Shown: positions 16,013 to 24,043, numbered from the stretch's first letter. The stretch: 25,971 nucleotides of DNA from Prevotellaceae bacterium UBA5903 (GCA_002431845.1 DJEH01000067.1:1-25971), one strand, 5' to 3'. A program made the numbers and translations. Notes: generated by a model from the letters alone, not told the origin.

Positions 16013-16477
16013 TTACTTTTCTTCAACGTGACTGCCTGGATGATTGAGTTGCTTAACCAATTTGGTACGATCGAACACCGCGTTCTCATAACTTTGGTCG
16101 AACTCAATAGCATGGTGTGGGCAAGCACGTGTGCAGAGCATGCAGAACATACAAGCACCAAGGTCGTATTCGTATTTCACAAGACGTTTTTTCTTTTTTC
16201 CGTCTGGTGTTTCATAGAATTCGCTTGTTACTTTAATTGTGCCATTAGGGCAAGCCATCTGACACAGTCCGCAACCCACACATTTGTGCTCATTATGCTC
16301 ATTATGGGGCATTGTGAGCGAACCGCGGAAACGATCGAACATTTTGTTTGTTTCGCGGTTTTCGGGGTATTGCTCGGTAATCTTTGGGGTAAAGAACTCG
16401 CGCATGGTTGTTTTCAAACCAGTGGTAAGGCTCTTCAATCCATCAACGACACCGCCTATATAACTTTTTTCTTCCAT
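16013..16477 (-). CDS. nuoI: Complex I subunit I (NuoI), two [4Fe-4S] clusters
   Basis: NuoI passes electrons through clusters N6a and N6b to NuoB. The 154-residue protein has two ferredoxin motifs, CVGCGLCQMACP (C66, C69, C72, C76) and CMFCMLCTRACP (C109, C112, C115, C119). The spacer between them includes a Lys-rich insertion (DGKKKKRLVKYEY). In this operon type without NuoEFG, NuoI is the most peripheral cluster-carrying subunit I can see and so a plausible entry point for electrons from a soluble carrier (inference). It begins 18 nt after nuoH. Confidence 0.97.
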   Translation of the reverse strand: MEEKSYIGGVVDGLKSLTTGLKTTMREFFTPKITEQYPENRETNKMFDRFRGSLTMPHNEHNEHKCVGCGLCQMACPNGTIKVTSEFYETPDGKKKKRLVKYEYDLGACMFCMLCTRACPHHAIEFDQSYENAVFDRTKLVKQLNHPGSHVEEK

Positions 16478-16495
16478 GAGAAATGATTTGTAATA

Positions 16496-17581
16496 TTAGA
16501 ATGTCCAGCCCATAGCTACGCAAAGTGCCATGAGCACGAGGTTTACCATGCTAAATGGTACAAGATACTTCCACTCAAGCGAAAGAATTTGGTCAATTCT
16601 CAAACGAGGGAAAGTCCAGCGCAACCACATAAGCAAGAATACCACAAAGAATGTTTTACCAATAAACCATACGGCACCTGGAATAAAGTCCATTACACCG
16701 TTAAAGCCATCAAGACCATAGATGTGTAATGGTGCCCAACCACCGAGGAAGATGGTAGAAGCCATACCAGCGCAAATAAAGAGGTTAAGGTATTCTGCCA
16801 AATAGTAGTAGCCAAAGTGCATACCTGAATATTCGGTATGGTAACCTGCAGTAAGTTCGCTTTCGCATTCAGGTAAGTCAAATGGACCACGATTACACTC
16901 AGCGTTACCAGCTACCAAATAGATAAGAAATGCAATGATTGCTGGGATGTGACCACGGCAGATGTTCCATCCGTTAAGGTATTGGTCTTGGCAGATTTCG
17001 CTAAACGACATGGTGCCAGTCAAGCAAATCATGGCAAGCATTGTCATACCGATAGAGAGTTCGTAACTAATGATTTGTGCACCACTACGCATGGCACCAA
17101 TCAAAGAATACTTGTTGTTACTACTCCAACCAGCAAGTAAGATACCTACAACACCTATTGACGACATTGCAAGGAAGAAGAATACACCTACATTGAAGTC
17201 GATGATTTGTGCGCCCTTGTTCCAAGGAAGACAAGAGAAAGTGACCATTGAAGCTGTGACTACAAGAAATGGAGCCAAGTTGTGCAAGAATAGGTCGCTT
17301 TGGCGCATACTGATAATCTCCTTTGTCAGCATCTTAAATACGTCGCTGAACACTTGGAGAAGTCCCCATTTACCTACACGCATCGGGCCAAGACGGCATT
17401 GGAAGAACGCACAGATTTTACGTTCCATGTAGATAAGGGCGATGGCAAACACAGCATAAAGTGTGATGATGACCAAGGCAACGAGTATGCTTTCAGTAAG
17501 AATAGCTCCCCATTCGGCAAAACCGAGTGTATTGGTCAAGAAACTGTGTAACCAAGTTGTTACTATATTAAAATCAAACAT
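16496..17581 (-). CDS. nuoH: Complex I subunit H (NuoH)
   Basis: NuoH links the quinone site to the proton channels in the membrane arm. The 361-residue protein has about eight membrane helices. Family signatures are ERKICAFFQCRLGPMRVGKWGLLQVFSDVFKMLTKE at about 53-87 and RGPFDLPECESELTAGYHTEYSGMHFGYYYLAEYLN with its conserved acidic residues. LMWLRWTFPRLRIDQILSLEWKYLVPFS closes the protein. It starts 103 nt after the nuoCD stop; that gap has no recognisable promoter, only short direct repeats. Confidence 0.97.
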   Translation of the reverse strand: MFDFNIVTTWLHSFLTNTLGFAEWGAILTESILVALVIITLYAVFAIALIYMERKICAFFQCRLGPMRVGKWGLLQVFSDVFKMLTKEIISMRQSDLFLHNLAPFLVVTASMVTFSCLPWNKGAQIIDFNVGVFFFLAMSSIGVVGILLAGWSSNNKYSLIGAMRSGAQIISYELSIGMTMLAMICLTGTMSFSEICQDQYLNGWNICRGHIPAIIAFLIYLVAGNAECNRGPFDLPECESELTAGYHTEYSGMHFGYYYLAEYLNLFICAGMASTIFLGGWAPLHIYGLDGFNGVMDFIPGAVWFIGKTFFVVFLLMWLRWTFPRLRIDQILSLEWKYLVPFSMVNLVLMALCVAMGWTF

Positions 17582-17684
17582 TTTTGGAGTTTATGAGTTT
17601 ATGAGCTTTCATAGAGTGTTAATGCAACAATGTTAATGTATGCACATCTACTCTTATTCTCTTTTAACTTATTAAACTTATTGA

Positions 17685-19397
17685 TTATCGGTCGATATCA
17701 GGAACCACATAGTCTACAGTACCACCAATGGTGATAAGGTCGGCTAACATGTTGCCAGAGCAAGCGGTGTCCATCACAGCAACCAATGGCAAACCTGTTG
17801 AACGATAGTGCAGACGATAGGGTGATTTATCTCCCTTGCTCTCGATGAACACTCCCATACGGCCACGGCTACCTTCAACCTCGCTATAGAATGTACCAAC
17901 AGGAAGTTTGATGATTGGTTTCATCTTTTCTTGGTAGTTACCTTCTGGGATATTGTCTATAAGTTGTTCAATGATGTTCAAACTTTCCATGATTTCGTCA
18001 AGACGAATCATGTAGCGAGCAAATGAGTCACCTTCTGTACGAACAATCTCTTTAAAGTCTACGCGGTCGTATGCAGCGTACGGACGGAGTTTGCGCAAGT
18101 CGTTGTGCCAACCAGAAGCACGTCCTGTGCCACCTGTACAACCAAACGAGATAACTTGTTCTTTAGTTAGAACACCAACGCCCTTCGAACGGTTTTGGAA
18201 GATTACGTTACCTGTAAAGATATCGTGATACTCTTTGATGTGTTGGCGCATCCATACGATGAACTCTTTTACACGCTTTTGGAAGTTGGGGTGAATATCA
18301 TACATCACACCACCAATTGTGTTGTAGTTCAAGATAAGACGTCCGCCACAAGTCTCTTCAAATATATCAAGTATCTTTTCACGGTCGCGGAATGCATAAA
18401 GGAATGCGGTTGTAGCACCAAGGTCTTGGCACAAGCAACCAAAGAACAATATGTGAGAGTCGATACGTTGCAACTCGTCCATGATGGTACGAATTACTTG
18501 TACGCGGTCGCTCACCTCAACGCCCATTGCTTGCTCAATACACATACACAATGCGTGACGATTTTGCATAGCGCCAAGATAGTCCAAACGGTCGGTAAGA
18601 GCCAACGTTTGAGGATAGGTCATCTTTTCGCTAATCTTCTCTACGCCACGATGAATATAGCCCAAAACTGGGTCTACCTTGCGAATTGTTTCACCCTCAA
18701 GAGCCACACGGAAGTGAAGCACGCCATGGGTTGAAGGGTGCTGAGGACCGATGTTTACCACGTAGTCGTCATCGCCAAATATTTGATGTTCAACCTTTGT
18801 GATAGTGCCATCTTGTTGCATTTGATACTCATAAGTCACATCTGCCAATGGTTCATTGGTCATGTGTTGAGGGTCAAATGGGTTATCCTTCTCAGGGTCA
18901 TTGTCCTTACGGAAAGGATAGCCTACCCAATCTTCGCGCATAAAGATGCGACGCATGTCGGGATGGTTCGTGAAGATGATGCCATAGTAGTCGTAAACTT
19001 CGCGCTCGTAGATATTGGCAATGTCCCATAGGTCGCTAACCGAAGGAATCATTGGGCTCTCACGGTCGGTAGTAACGCACTTTATGCAAGCTTGCTTTTT
19101 GTTCTCAGTGTTTTCAAGTTGGTAAACCACACCAAGACCATCTTCCATCCAGTCTTCGCCTACAAGGTTGAGCAAAAGGTCCATGCCCTCTTCGTCGTGC
19201 AGACGTTTCATTTCAGCATGAAGGTTTGCTGGCTCAACTACTTTGGGCTTAAGTTCATTAATAGCAGGTTTTGCAGGTGCGGCAGCAGGACGTGCGGCTG
19301 CGGGGCGTGCTGCAACTTTGGGTTGGGCAGCAGCAGGAGCAGCAGGTTTCTGACCCTCTGCGCTTTGTTTAGCTGTTGGGTTTAGTTCTTCGCTCAT
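17685..19397 (-). CDS. nuoCD: Fused complex I subunits C and D (NuoCD)
   Basis: This 570-residue fusion joins NuoC (30-kDa type) with NuoD (49-kDa, quinone-site subunit). Residues 1-48 are an Ala/Pro/Lys-rich low-complexity extension (AAPAAAQPKVAARPAAARP). The NuoC part runs from about 55 to 185 with EREVYDYYGI at 131-140 and MRRIFMREDWVGYPFRKD after it. NuoD starts near 205: VVNIGPQHPSTHGVLHF at 214-229 contains the quinone-site His loop, followed by GYIHRGVEK and the C-terminal VVPDIDR. The start overlaps the nuoB stop as ATGA, indicating translational coupling. The N-terminal tail is unusual in composition and presumably disordered; the rest is typical. Confidence 0.97.
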   Translation of the reverse strand: MSEELNPTAKQSAEGQKPAAPAAAQPKVAARPAAARPAAAPAKPAINELKPKVVEPANLHAEMKRLHDEEGMDLLLNLVGEDWMEDGLGVVYQLENTENKKQACIKCVTTDRESPMIPSVSDLWDIANIYEREVYDYYGIIFTNHPDMRRIFMREDWVGYPFRKDNDPEKDNPFDPQHMTNEPLADVTYEYQMQQDGTITKVEHQIFGDDDYVVNIGPQHPSTHGVLHFRVALEGETIRKVDPVLGYIHRGVEKISEKMTYPQTLALTDRLDYLGAMQNRHALCMCIEQAMGVEVSDRVQVIRTIMDELQRIDSHILFFGCLCQDLGATTAFLYAFRDREKILDIFEETCGGRLILNYNTIGGVMYDIHPNFQKRVKEFIVWMRQHIKEYHDIFTGNVIFQNRSKGVGVLTKEQVISFGCTGGTGRASGWHNDLRKLRPYAAYDRVDFKEIVRTEGDSFARYMIRLDEIMESLNIIEQLIDNIPEGNYQEKMKPIIKLPVGTFYSEVEGSRGRMGVFIESKGDKSPYRLHYRSTGLPLVAVMDTACSGNMLADLITIGGTVDYVVPDIDR

Positions 19398-20029
19398 GCT
19401 TCTTCCTCCTCTTTATAGATTTCATTTTCTTTTTCTTCGGCAGCAACCTTAAATGGATCTTTTTGTTTGCGGTTAGTAGTACCAAAGAAATTTTCAACTT
19501 TAACGATACGTTGCAACTGCATCATGCCGTATAAGAACGACTCTGGACGCGGTGGGCAACCAGGTACGTACACATCAACAGGTATAATTTTGTTTACACC
19601 ATTTAGCACGTGGTAAGACTTTGTAAAAGGTCCACCTGAGATTGAGCAACCGCCTATGGCTACCACGTATTTAGGGTCTGCCATTTGGTCGTAAAGACGG
19701 CGAAGCACAGGTGCCATTTTGGTAGTGATAGTACCACAAACCAATATCACGTCGGCTTGGCGTGGACTGTTACGTGTTACCTCAAAACCAAAGCGTGCAA
19801 TGTCGTAACGTGCAGCGCACACAGCCATAAATTCAATACCACAACAACTTGTAGCAAAGGTTAATGGCCAAAGAGAGTTTGAACGGCCCCAGTCGATGAG
19901 GTCGTCGAGCTTGCGCACCACTACGTTTGCGCCGCCCGCATTGAGTTCTTCAACGAGCTTTTCGTAAGTCTCGTTGTCCTTAAATTCCTCGTAAGGAATC
20001 GACTTGATTTTTGCTCTTTTCATTGCCAT
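19394..20029 (-). CDS. nuoB: Complex I subunit B (NuoB), cluster N2
   Basis: NuoB holds cluster N2, the final iron-sulfur centre that reduces quinone. The 211-residue protein has the four expected Cys: C62 and C63 (FATSCCGIEF), C128 (AIGGCSISGG) and C158 (YVPGCPPRPE). The start is ATG 20029 because AGGAG lies 7 nt before it. A second ATG at 20023 overlaps the nuoA stop as ATGA, and the frame stays open up to 20140 inside nuoA without a family-like sequence. The C-terminus ends in a Glu/Lys-rich tail (EEKENEIYKEEEEA). The gene overlaps nuoA at its start and nuoCD at its end. Confidence 0.96.
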   Translation of the reverse strand: MAMKRAKIKSIPYEEFKDNETYEKLVEELNAGGANVVVRKLDDLIDWGRSNSLWPLTFATSCCGIEFMAVCAARYDIARFGFEVTRNSPRQADVILVCGTITTKMAPVLRRLYDQMADPKYVVAIGGCSISGGPFTKSYHVLNGVNKIIPVDVYVPGCPPRPESFLYGMMQLQRIVKVENFFGTTNRKQKDPFKVAAEEKENEIYKEEEEA

Positions 20030-20370
20030 TTCAACGCTCCTTTCCTCCAGGCATAAGCGAGGCCCAGAACTAAAATAAACAGGAAGAAGAGCACGCTCAA
20101 CAGTCCGGCAGGACCGAAAGAGCGCATAACGACTGCCCATGGGAATAGGAACATCGTTTCAACGTCGAACATCAAGAAGAGTATTGCAAACAAATAGTAA
20201 CCCACACGGAACTGCATCCATGAGCGTCCGCGAGTAGGTATACCACATTCGTAAGCTTCCTCTTTTTGAGCGTTGTAGCTACGTGGGGATATCAGCTTGG
20301 CCAATATCGTTACAATGCCTACAAACGCCAACCCTGTCAGCAATGCAGTGACAAATAAGGTAAAGTTCAT
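20020..20370 (-). CDS. nuoA: Complex I subunit A (NuoA)
   Basis: NuoA is a three-helix membrane subunit near the quinone entry. The 116-residue protein has the signatures YECGIPTRGRSW at about 40-51 and FRVGYYLFAILFLMFDVETMFLFPWA at 54-79, with the conserved acidic FDVE. It is the first gene of the nuo operon. The coding start lies about 300 nt downstream of a canonical promoter, with a highly structured leader between. It overlaps nuoB by 10 nt. Confidence 0.96.
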   Translation of the reverse strand: MNFTLFVTALLTGLAFVGIVTILAKLISPRSYNAQKEEAYECGIPTRGRSWMQFRVGYYLFAILFLMFDVETMFLFPWAVVMRSFGPAGLLSVLFFLFILVLGLAYAWRKGALKWQ

Positions 20371-20411
20371 AGCTCTTTAAATGTTATTGTTAATAAATAT
20401 GTGATTAATCG

Positions 20412-20461
20412 TTTAAGCCTTGAGCAAGTAGAATTTTCTGCGTGCTCAAAACTTGCTTAAA
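20412..20461 (-). promoter_or_regulatory. Large hairpin in the nuoA leader
   Basis: On the plus strand TTTAAGC (20412-20418) pairs with GCTTAAA (20455-20461), and TTGAGCA (20420-20426) pairs with TGCTCAA (20443-20449). The inner AGAA/TTCT can add further pairs. There is no T-run after it on the minus strand, so it is not a terminator. It sits 42 nt before the nuoA start and may affect translation or RNA stability. Confidence 0.7.
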
Positions 20462-20500
20462 GACAAAAATCTAACGTAAAACGTGGGCTTTATGGATTTT

Positions 20501-20671
20501 AAAAGACGAAAAATCCGCCTCATCAAGGAGTTAGGGCAACCTTGACGTGCGGACACAAAAAATCTGCGAATGAACACACTTGTTCACCGCATCCCACTGT
20601 TTTTTACCAGTTGCACACATTGATGGTGTGCTGACATAGTAGCCCTTTTTCACGTTGTTCTCGTCTTTTTG
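20501..20671 (-). ncRNA. Candidate structured RNA upstream of nuoA
   Basis: Starting just after a canonical promoter, about 170 nt on the minus strand can fold into a closed structure. The 5' end AAAAGACGA (20669-20661) is perfectly complementary to TCGTCTTTT (20509-20501). Inside are GCACAC with GTGTGC, a TGAACA-AGTG-TGTTCA hairpin, and a terminator-like hairpin TCCGC + TCAAGG with CCTTGA + GCGGA (20514-20553), followed by TTTTT. AGGGC near the 5' end could pair with GCCCT in the loop of the last hairpin. It could be a free-standing small RNA, a 6S-like RNA or a regulatory leader of the nuo operon. I do not recognise a known RNA family. Confidence 0.55.
20509..20553 (-). terminator. Terminator-like hairpin within the nuo leader
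   Basis: In minus-strand order, TCCGC (20553-20549) and TCAAGG (20545-20540) pair with CCTTGA (20528-20523) and GCGGA (20518-20514), with an internal loop. Five T follow at 20513-20509. An overlapping alternative helix, GGATTTT (20516-20510) with AAAATCC (20500-20494), would exclude it, so read-through into nuoA may depend on which fold forms. Confidence 0.6.
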
Positions 20672-20677
20672 CAAGTG

Positions 20678-20708
20678 CAAAATTAGTGTATGGCATGATA
20701 ATGACAAA
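20678..20708 (-). promoter_or_regulatory. Promoter of the nuo leader and operon
   Basis: On the minus strand TTTG (20708-20705), a 19-nt spacer and TAATTTTG (20685-20678) match the Bacteroidetes promoter. Transcription should start near 20671. The region 20709-20817 is AT-rich with nothing else recognisable. Confidence 0.85.
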
Positions 20709-20817
20709 ACGAAAACTCAAAAGTTTTTAAAAAATATTTCTTTCTGTTCTTGTTTTATAAATGCATCTTTATTTATACGTTGTTTTTTTAGATTTAAGGT
20801 AGCTATAAAAAAATAGT

Positions 20818-20854
20818 ATTGGCAGGTTAAGCAAAAACTGCTCAATCTGCCAAT
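20818..20854 (-). terminator. Terminator after the phytase-like gene
   Basis: ATTGGCAG (20818-20825) pairs with CTGCCAAT (20847-20854), with further pairs AGCA/TGCT inside. On the minus strand it is followed by ACTATTTTTTT. It lies 8 nt after the stop codon of the upstream gene. Confidence 0.75.
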
Positions 20855-20861
20855 GTCTTTA

Positions 20862-21971
20862 TTAGTGACCAATAACAATCACCTTGATGTAATCTTTCAG
20901 TCTAAACGGACCTTTATGATAGCCTCCTTGCGAATCGTTTACGAGCAGTAGTGTTTGCCTACCATCGTGAAGTGTCTGTCCAAGACACATACCCTCGTAA
21001 TTGGCAAAGTCTATCTTAAATGGATGTACTGCCGTTTGCCATTCTGTAAGTAGTTGTTTTTTTAGAAATATTGTATCATCTTCATTGTCGAGTTTTGTGG
21101 TAGAGCTTATGGCCTTACCAGTTGAAGGGTCTACCACAAAAAGCTTACATATCACCTTGCTGCCAAGGCCCGCTGGGGTGATATTGGCTTCGCGTTCTAA
21201 CACAAGCAGCCGTCCATCGGGCAGTGCTGTTAGGTCTGTCACACCATTTACATAGATTTTTCCAAAGTTTGAAATTTGCCTGTTGTCCATGCGATAGGCA
21301 TATTGTAGGGTAGGTTGTAATTGGTCGTCGAAGGCTTGCAAACGCAACACATTAGCCTTAGTAGCTGGGGTAAGTGCGCTCACAGCATAACCATCTGAGC
21401 GCAAGGTGCTTTCGCTTGTTGTCCAAAATAAGTGATGTTTGCTGTCATAACACAAAGCCTCAAAGCCATAGTTTGGGTATGTGTTGGCAAGAGCGAATGC
21501 TGTAGGTACGTTGAGTTCTCGCCCTGTAGGTTGTCCTGTAGCAAGGCTATATTCAAGTATTTTTTGGTCGCCTTCGCCACTTATGAAAATTGTATTTTTT
21601 GTAGGAAAATAAGCTACACCTTCACAGTCGCGAATGCATATGCCTTTAGCATCTACTTTGGCCTTTTTGTTACCTCTAAACTCCTCAAGTTGCACATGAG
21701 TTATCTGTCCGGTGAGTTTGCTCTGTTCTATTTTAAATATAAAGAAACCATCAGCTGGTTCCTTATCGCTCACCAATGCATAGCGGTTGTTGCCCAAGGC
21801 GGTTATACCGCTATATTGAGCTGCACCAATATGCCATTTGGCAAGCGATTGTTGCTTAAGCTGTATGGCTGTTTGTGCCACCATCAAGTGTGATGATGAC
21901 AAAAGCATGAAGCATGTCATGGCAAAAAAGCCCTTAACATTCTTACAAATAGTTGCAGATAGTTTTTTCAT
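20862..21971 (-). CDS. Exported esterase-like/phytase-like beta-propeller protein
   Basis: This 369-residue protein fits the 'esterase-like activity of phytase' family. A hydrophobic signal peptide occupies about residues 1-32 (GFFAMTCFMLLSSSHLMVAQ). The mature part has repeated beta-strand blades with the family landmarks SGITALGNNRYALVSDKEP, DCEGVAYFPTKNTIFISGEGD, NYGFEALCYD, VNGVTDLTALPDGRLLVLERE and NYEGMCLGQTLHDGRQTLLLVNDSQGG. These fit a six-bladed propeller that binds metal and perhaps a phosphoester; the substrate is unknown. It follows the GNAT gene after 46 nt and has no recognisable promoter of its own, so the two are probably cotranscribed. Confidence 0.85.
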   Translation of the reverse strand: MKKLSATICKNVKGFFAMTCFMLLSSSHLMVAQTAIQLKQQSLAKWHIGAAQYSGITALGNNRYALVSDKEPADGFFIFKIEQSKLTGQITHVQLEEFRGNKKAKVDAKGICIRDCEGVAYFPTKNTIFISGEGDQKILEYSLATGQPTGRELNVPTAFALANTYPNYGFEALCYDSKHHLFWTTSESTLRSDGYAVSALTPATKANVLRLQAFDDQLQPTLQYAYRMDNRQISNFGKIYVNGVTDLTALPDGRLLVLEREANITPAGLGSKVICKLFVVDPSTGKAISSTTKLDNEDDTIFLKKQLLTEWQTAVHPFKIDFANYEGMCLGQTLHDGRQTLLLVNDSQGGYHKGPFRLKDYIKVIVIGH

Positions 21972-22017
21972 ATATAATAATAGTAATTTCTCTATTTGTG
22001 CATTATTCTACAGATGT

Positions 22018-23061
22018 TTACTCATCGAGCAAGAGGTCCATAACCATAGGTTGTGCTGCCATAAACATGGCTGCCAAACCGCCTGGCGTTACAATGCTAT
22101 CGGGCTTCTCGTCGGTTAGGCTCACACGGCCATTTTCCACCTTATACCATCCGTTGTTTTCGGGAATATCAAGGTCGCCGTCCACACCAATGTGTAGCTG
22201 AAAACCTGGATTAGGCATTGCTATAGCCGAAAGAAAGCGTGGCACATTTATCACACGTGCCATGGCATAAGGTTTAACTTCCTTGCTCGAACCAGGCAAG
22301 CAGAAGCGTCGATACACTTTATCAACCTTGCATTCGCGGCAAAGATAGTCAACAAAGGCTGCGCGTGTGGCCGTTTCGGTTATAGCCAATGTGCGCACGT
22401 ACACCCGTCCGTTAGGTTCTTTAACAGCCAGACAAAAACCCACTATGCGGCGTTTGCGACGAGCCACAAGCACGTACCCATCCTCGGCATCGGCAGCTTC
22501 GAGCGCTGCAAAAAAGTCGTTCTCTGAAGGGTGAATCATAAAGGGGAGGTCGGCTGTGAGTCGGTGATAAAAAACGTAGAGTTCCTGTCCCCATTCGTCG
22601 GGACGCGTCACTTCTATTTTATCAAAAGCACCGTCGTTGCTCACATCGAGTGGCAGTTCTTGGCGGTAAACGGCGGTCCAAAACGCGCCATGTTGCGGTT
22701 TCTCGTAAAACTGGCGCATTTCTTCATCAGCAGGAATAAGGAAACTCATGGCAGCTCCCTGCTTGTATAGTCGGCGGTGTGCCTCGTGTATAAGGTTCGA
22801 AGCAAAGCCATGGTTGCGGAATGCGGGCAGTGTGGCAAGTCCTGAAATATAGCCTACATGAAGCACCGAACCATAGAATGTCCAACGGTAAGGAATGAGT
22901 TGAGTGGCAGCTACCACCTGTCCGTTGTGGCGTATGGTTAGATTGTTATTGTCGGTATATTTCTCGTCGAAATAGATGTTTATAAAGTCTTCACTATCGT
23001 TAAAGCATGTGCGCCATAGGTCGCGTGTTTGCTGTTTTATTTCTTCGGGTGAAAGTAGCAT
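22018..23061 (-). CDS. Eis-like GNAT family N-acetyltransferase
   Basis: The 347-residue protein has an N-terminal GNAT domain with the acetyl-CoA loop GLATLPAFRNHGFASNLI at about 74-91 and MSFLIPADEEMRQFYEK after it. A second, degenerate GNAT-like region occupies the middle (VLVARRKRRIVGFCLAVK, then YVRTLAITETATRAAFVDYL). The C-terminal part has YAMARVINVPRFLSAI and a small beta-rich segment resembling the SCP2-like domain of Eis-type acetyltransferases. Eis-type enzymes acetylate amines, including aminoglycosides in some species; nothing here shows the substrate. It lies between the DUF2156 gene (67-nt gap) and the phytase-like gene. Confidence 0.85.
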   Translation of the reverse strand: MLLSPEEIKQQTRDLWRTCFNDSEDFINIYFDEKYTDNNNLTIRHNGQVVAATQLIPYRWTFYGSVLHVGYISGLATLPAFRNHGFASNLIHEAHRRLYKQGAAMSFLIPADEEMRQFYEKPQHGAFWTAVYRQELPLDVSNDGAFDKIEVTRPDEWGQELYVFYHRLTADLPFMIHPSENDFFAALEAADAEDGYVLVARRKRRIVGFCLAVKEPNGRVYVRTLAITETATRAAFVDYLCRECKVDKVYRRFCLPGSSKEVKPYAMARVINVPRFLSAIAMPNPGFQLHIGVDGDLDIPENNGWYKVENGRVSLTDEKPDSIVTPGGLAAMFMAAQPMVMDLLLDE

Positions 23062-23128
23062 GGTTAGCTTGTTATAGTAATTTTAAATGATTTTAGTATG
23101 TTTTTTGGGGGCAGCAAGAGCCTGTTTG

Positions 23129-24043
23129 TTACATCCCTAAAGGATGTTTAGTCATAACGGCATATTTGTGTAGCAGAATTTCTGGATGGTAGGATAGCTT
23201 AGAGTGTCGCAAGCCTGGTATGCTCATGTCCTCCTCGCGATTGATGTGCACATATTGCTCTGGCAATGAACGAACAAAGTCGCGGTTAATGGTTTGAAAA
23301 ATGCCCTCATACCTTGTGTCTGCTTTCTCAACACACACATCAAACGTGTCGTGGTTGATAGGCGATCCGTAGGTAAATGCCACAATCTCGTCATCTATGC
23401 TCAGTACGCCCCCCTGTGCACTGAGGTGATCCCAATACTTAAAAGCATTTTCCAAAGCCCTTCTCTCGTGTTGTGAGTCGATGCGTTCTTCCTCGTTTTC
23501 AAACTCTTTGTTCTTCATCCATTGGCTGTCAAGTTCCAAACATTGAGCAAACAAGTTGGGCGTGAGTGCACTAAATTGGTAGTTGGGATATTGATTTACA
23601 AAGCGATTTACAAAGTTGCGCTTGGCTTGCAACTTTTTGCCTGCAAGCGTAGAGAGCGTTTGTCGCGAGTAGATATATTCAGAGTAGTGGCGGTCGGAGG
23701 TGGCATAGAAGTAGCCCGGCATAGCCTCGTCAAGCATAGCAAACGATGCCTCGCATACGCCGAGCATTAAAAACGGATGCCCATGTTGTTTAGCATCTTC
23801 CATCATGTCTGAAAGCACCTCCTTATAGTTGCCATTACCCACTGGGACTAAGTAAGCCAAGTGTCCGTCTGAATAAAAGCGAAACAATAGGAATTCCTTG
23901 TAAAAAGCCACTTCTGTGTTGTAAAGAAATTGCCAGCATACAAGGTTCATAATGCTCAAATCGCAGATGCGCATTTCTGATGGAAATACGCATTGTTGTA
24001 TCAAAGTTTTATCTTCAATGCTGAGTGTATGAAAAGGTATCAT
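23129..24043 (-). CDS. DUF2156 protein (phosphatidylglycerol lysyltransferase-like, acyltransferase fold)
   Basis: The 304-residue product resembles the soluble DUF2156 family, related to the catalytic C-terminal domain of MprF-type lysyltransferases (two tandem GNAT-like folds). Typical segments are FLLFRFYSDGHLAYLVPVG, the region YSRQTLSTLAGKKLQAKRNFVNRF at about 150 and LSIDDEIVAFTYGSPIN. Near the C-terminus is the region YVHINREEDMSIPGLRHSKLSYHP. No N-terminal membrane domain is present, so it is not a full MprF. I used ATG 24043 (MIPFHTLS); the longer frame begins with TTG at 24097. A hairpin lies between it and the NigD-like gene upstream. The gene directly downstream encodes another GNAT-fold protein. 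Confidence 0.85.
   Translation of the reverse strand: MIPFHTLSIEDKTLIQQCVFPSEMRICDLSIMNLVCWQFLYNTEVAFYKEFLLFRFYSDGHLAYLVPVGNGNYKEVLSDMMEDAKQHGHPFLMLGVCEASFAMLDEAMPGYFYATSDRHYSEYIYSRQTLSTLAGKKLQAKRNFVNRFVNQYPNYQFSALTPNLFAQCLELDSQWMKNKEFENEEERIDSQHERRALENAFKYWDHLSAQGGVLSIDDEIVAFTYGSPINHDTFDVCVEKADTRYEGIFQTINRDFVRSLPEQYVHINREEDMSIPGLRHSKLSYHPEILLHKYAVMTKHPLGM

Noticed and set aside
20030..20140. Longer NuoB N-terminus starting at 20140
   Set aside because: It would overlap nuoA by over 110 nt with a sequence unlike NuoB. ATG 20029 has an AGGAG site at 7-nt spacing.
20584..20637. Possible 17-codon leader peptide in the nuo leader (minus strand, ATG 20637 to TGA 20584)
   Set aside because: It has no evident ribosome binding site and no codon run suggesting attenuation, and it overlaps predicted hairpins. 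Short frames like this arise by chance.
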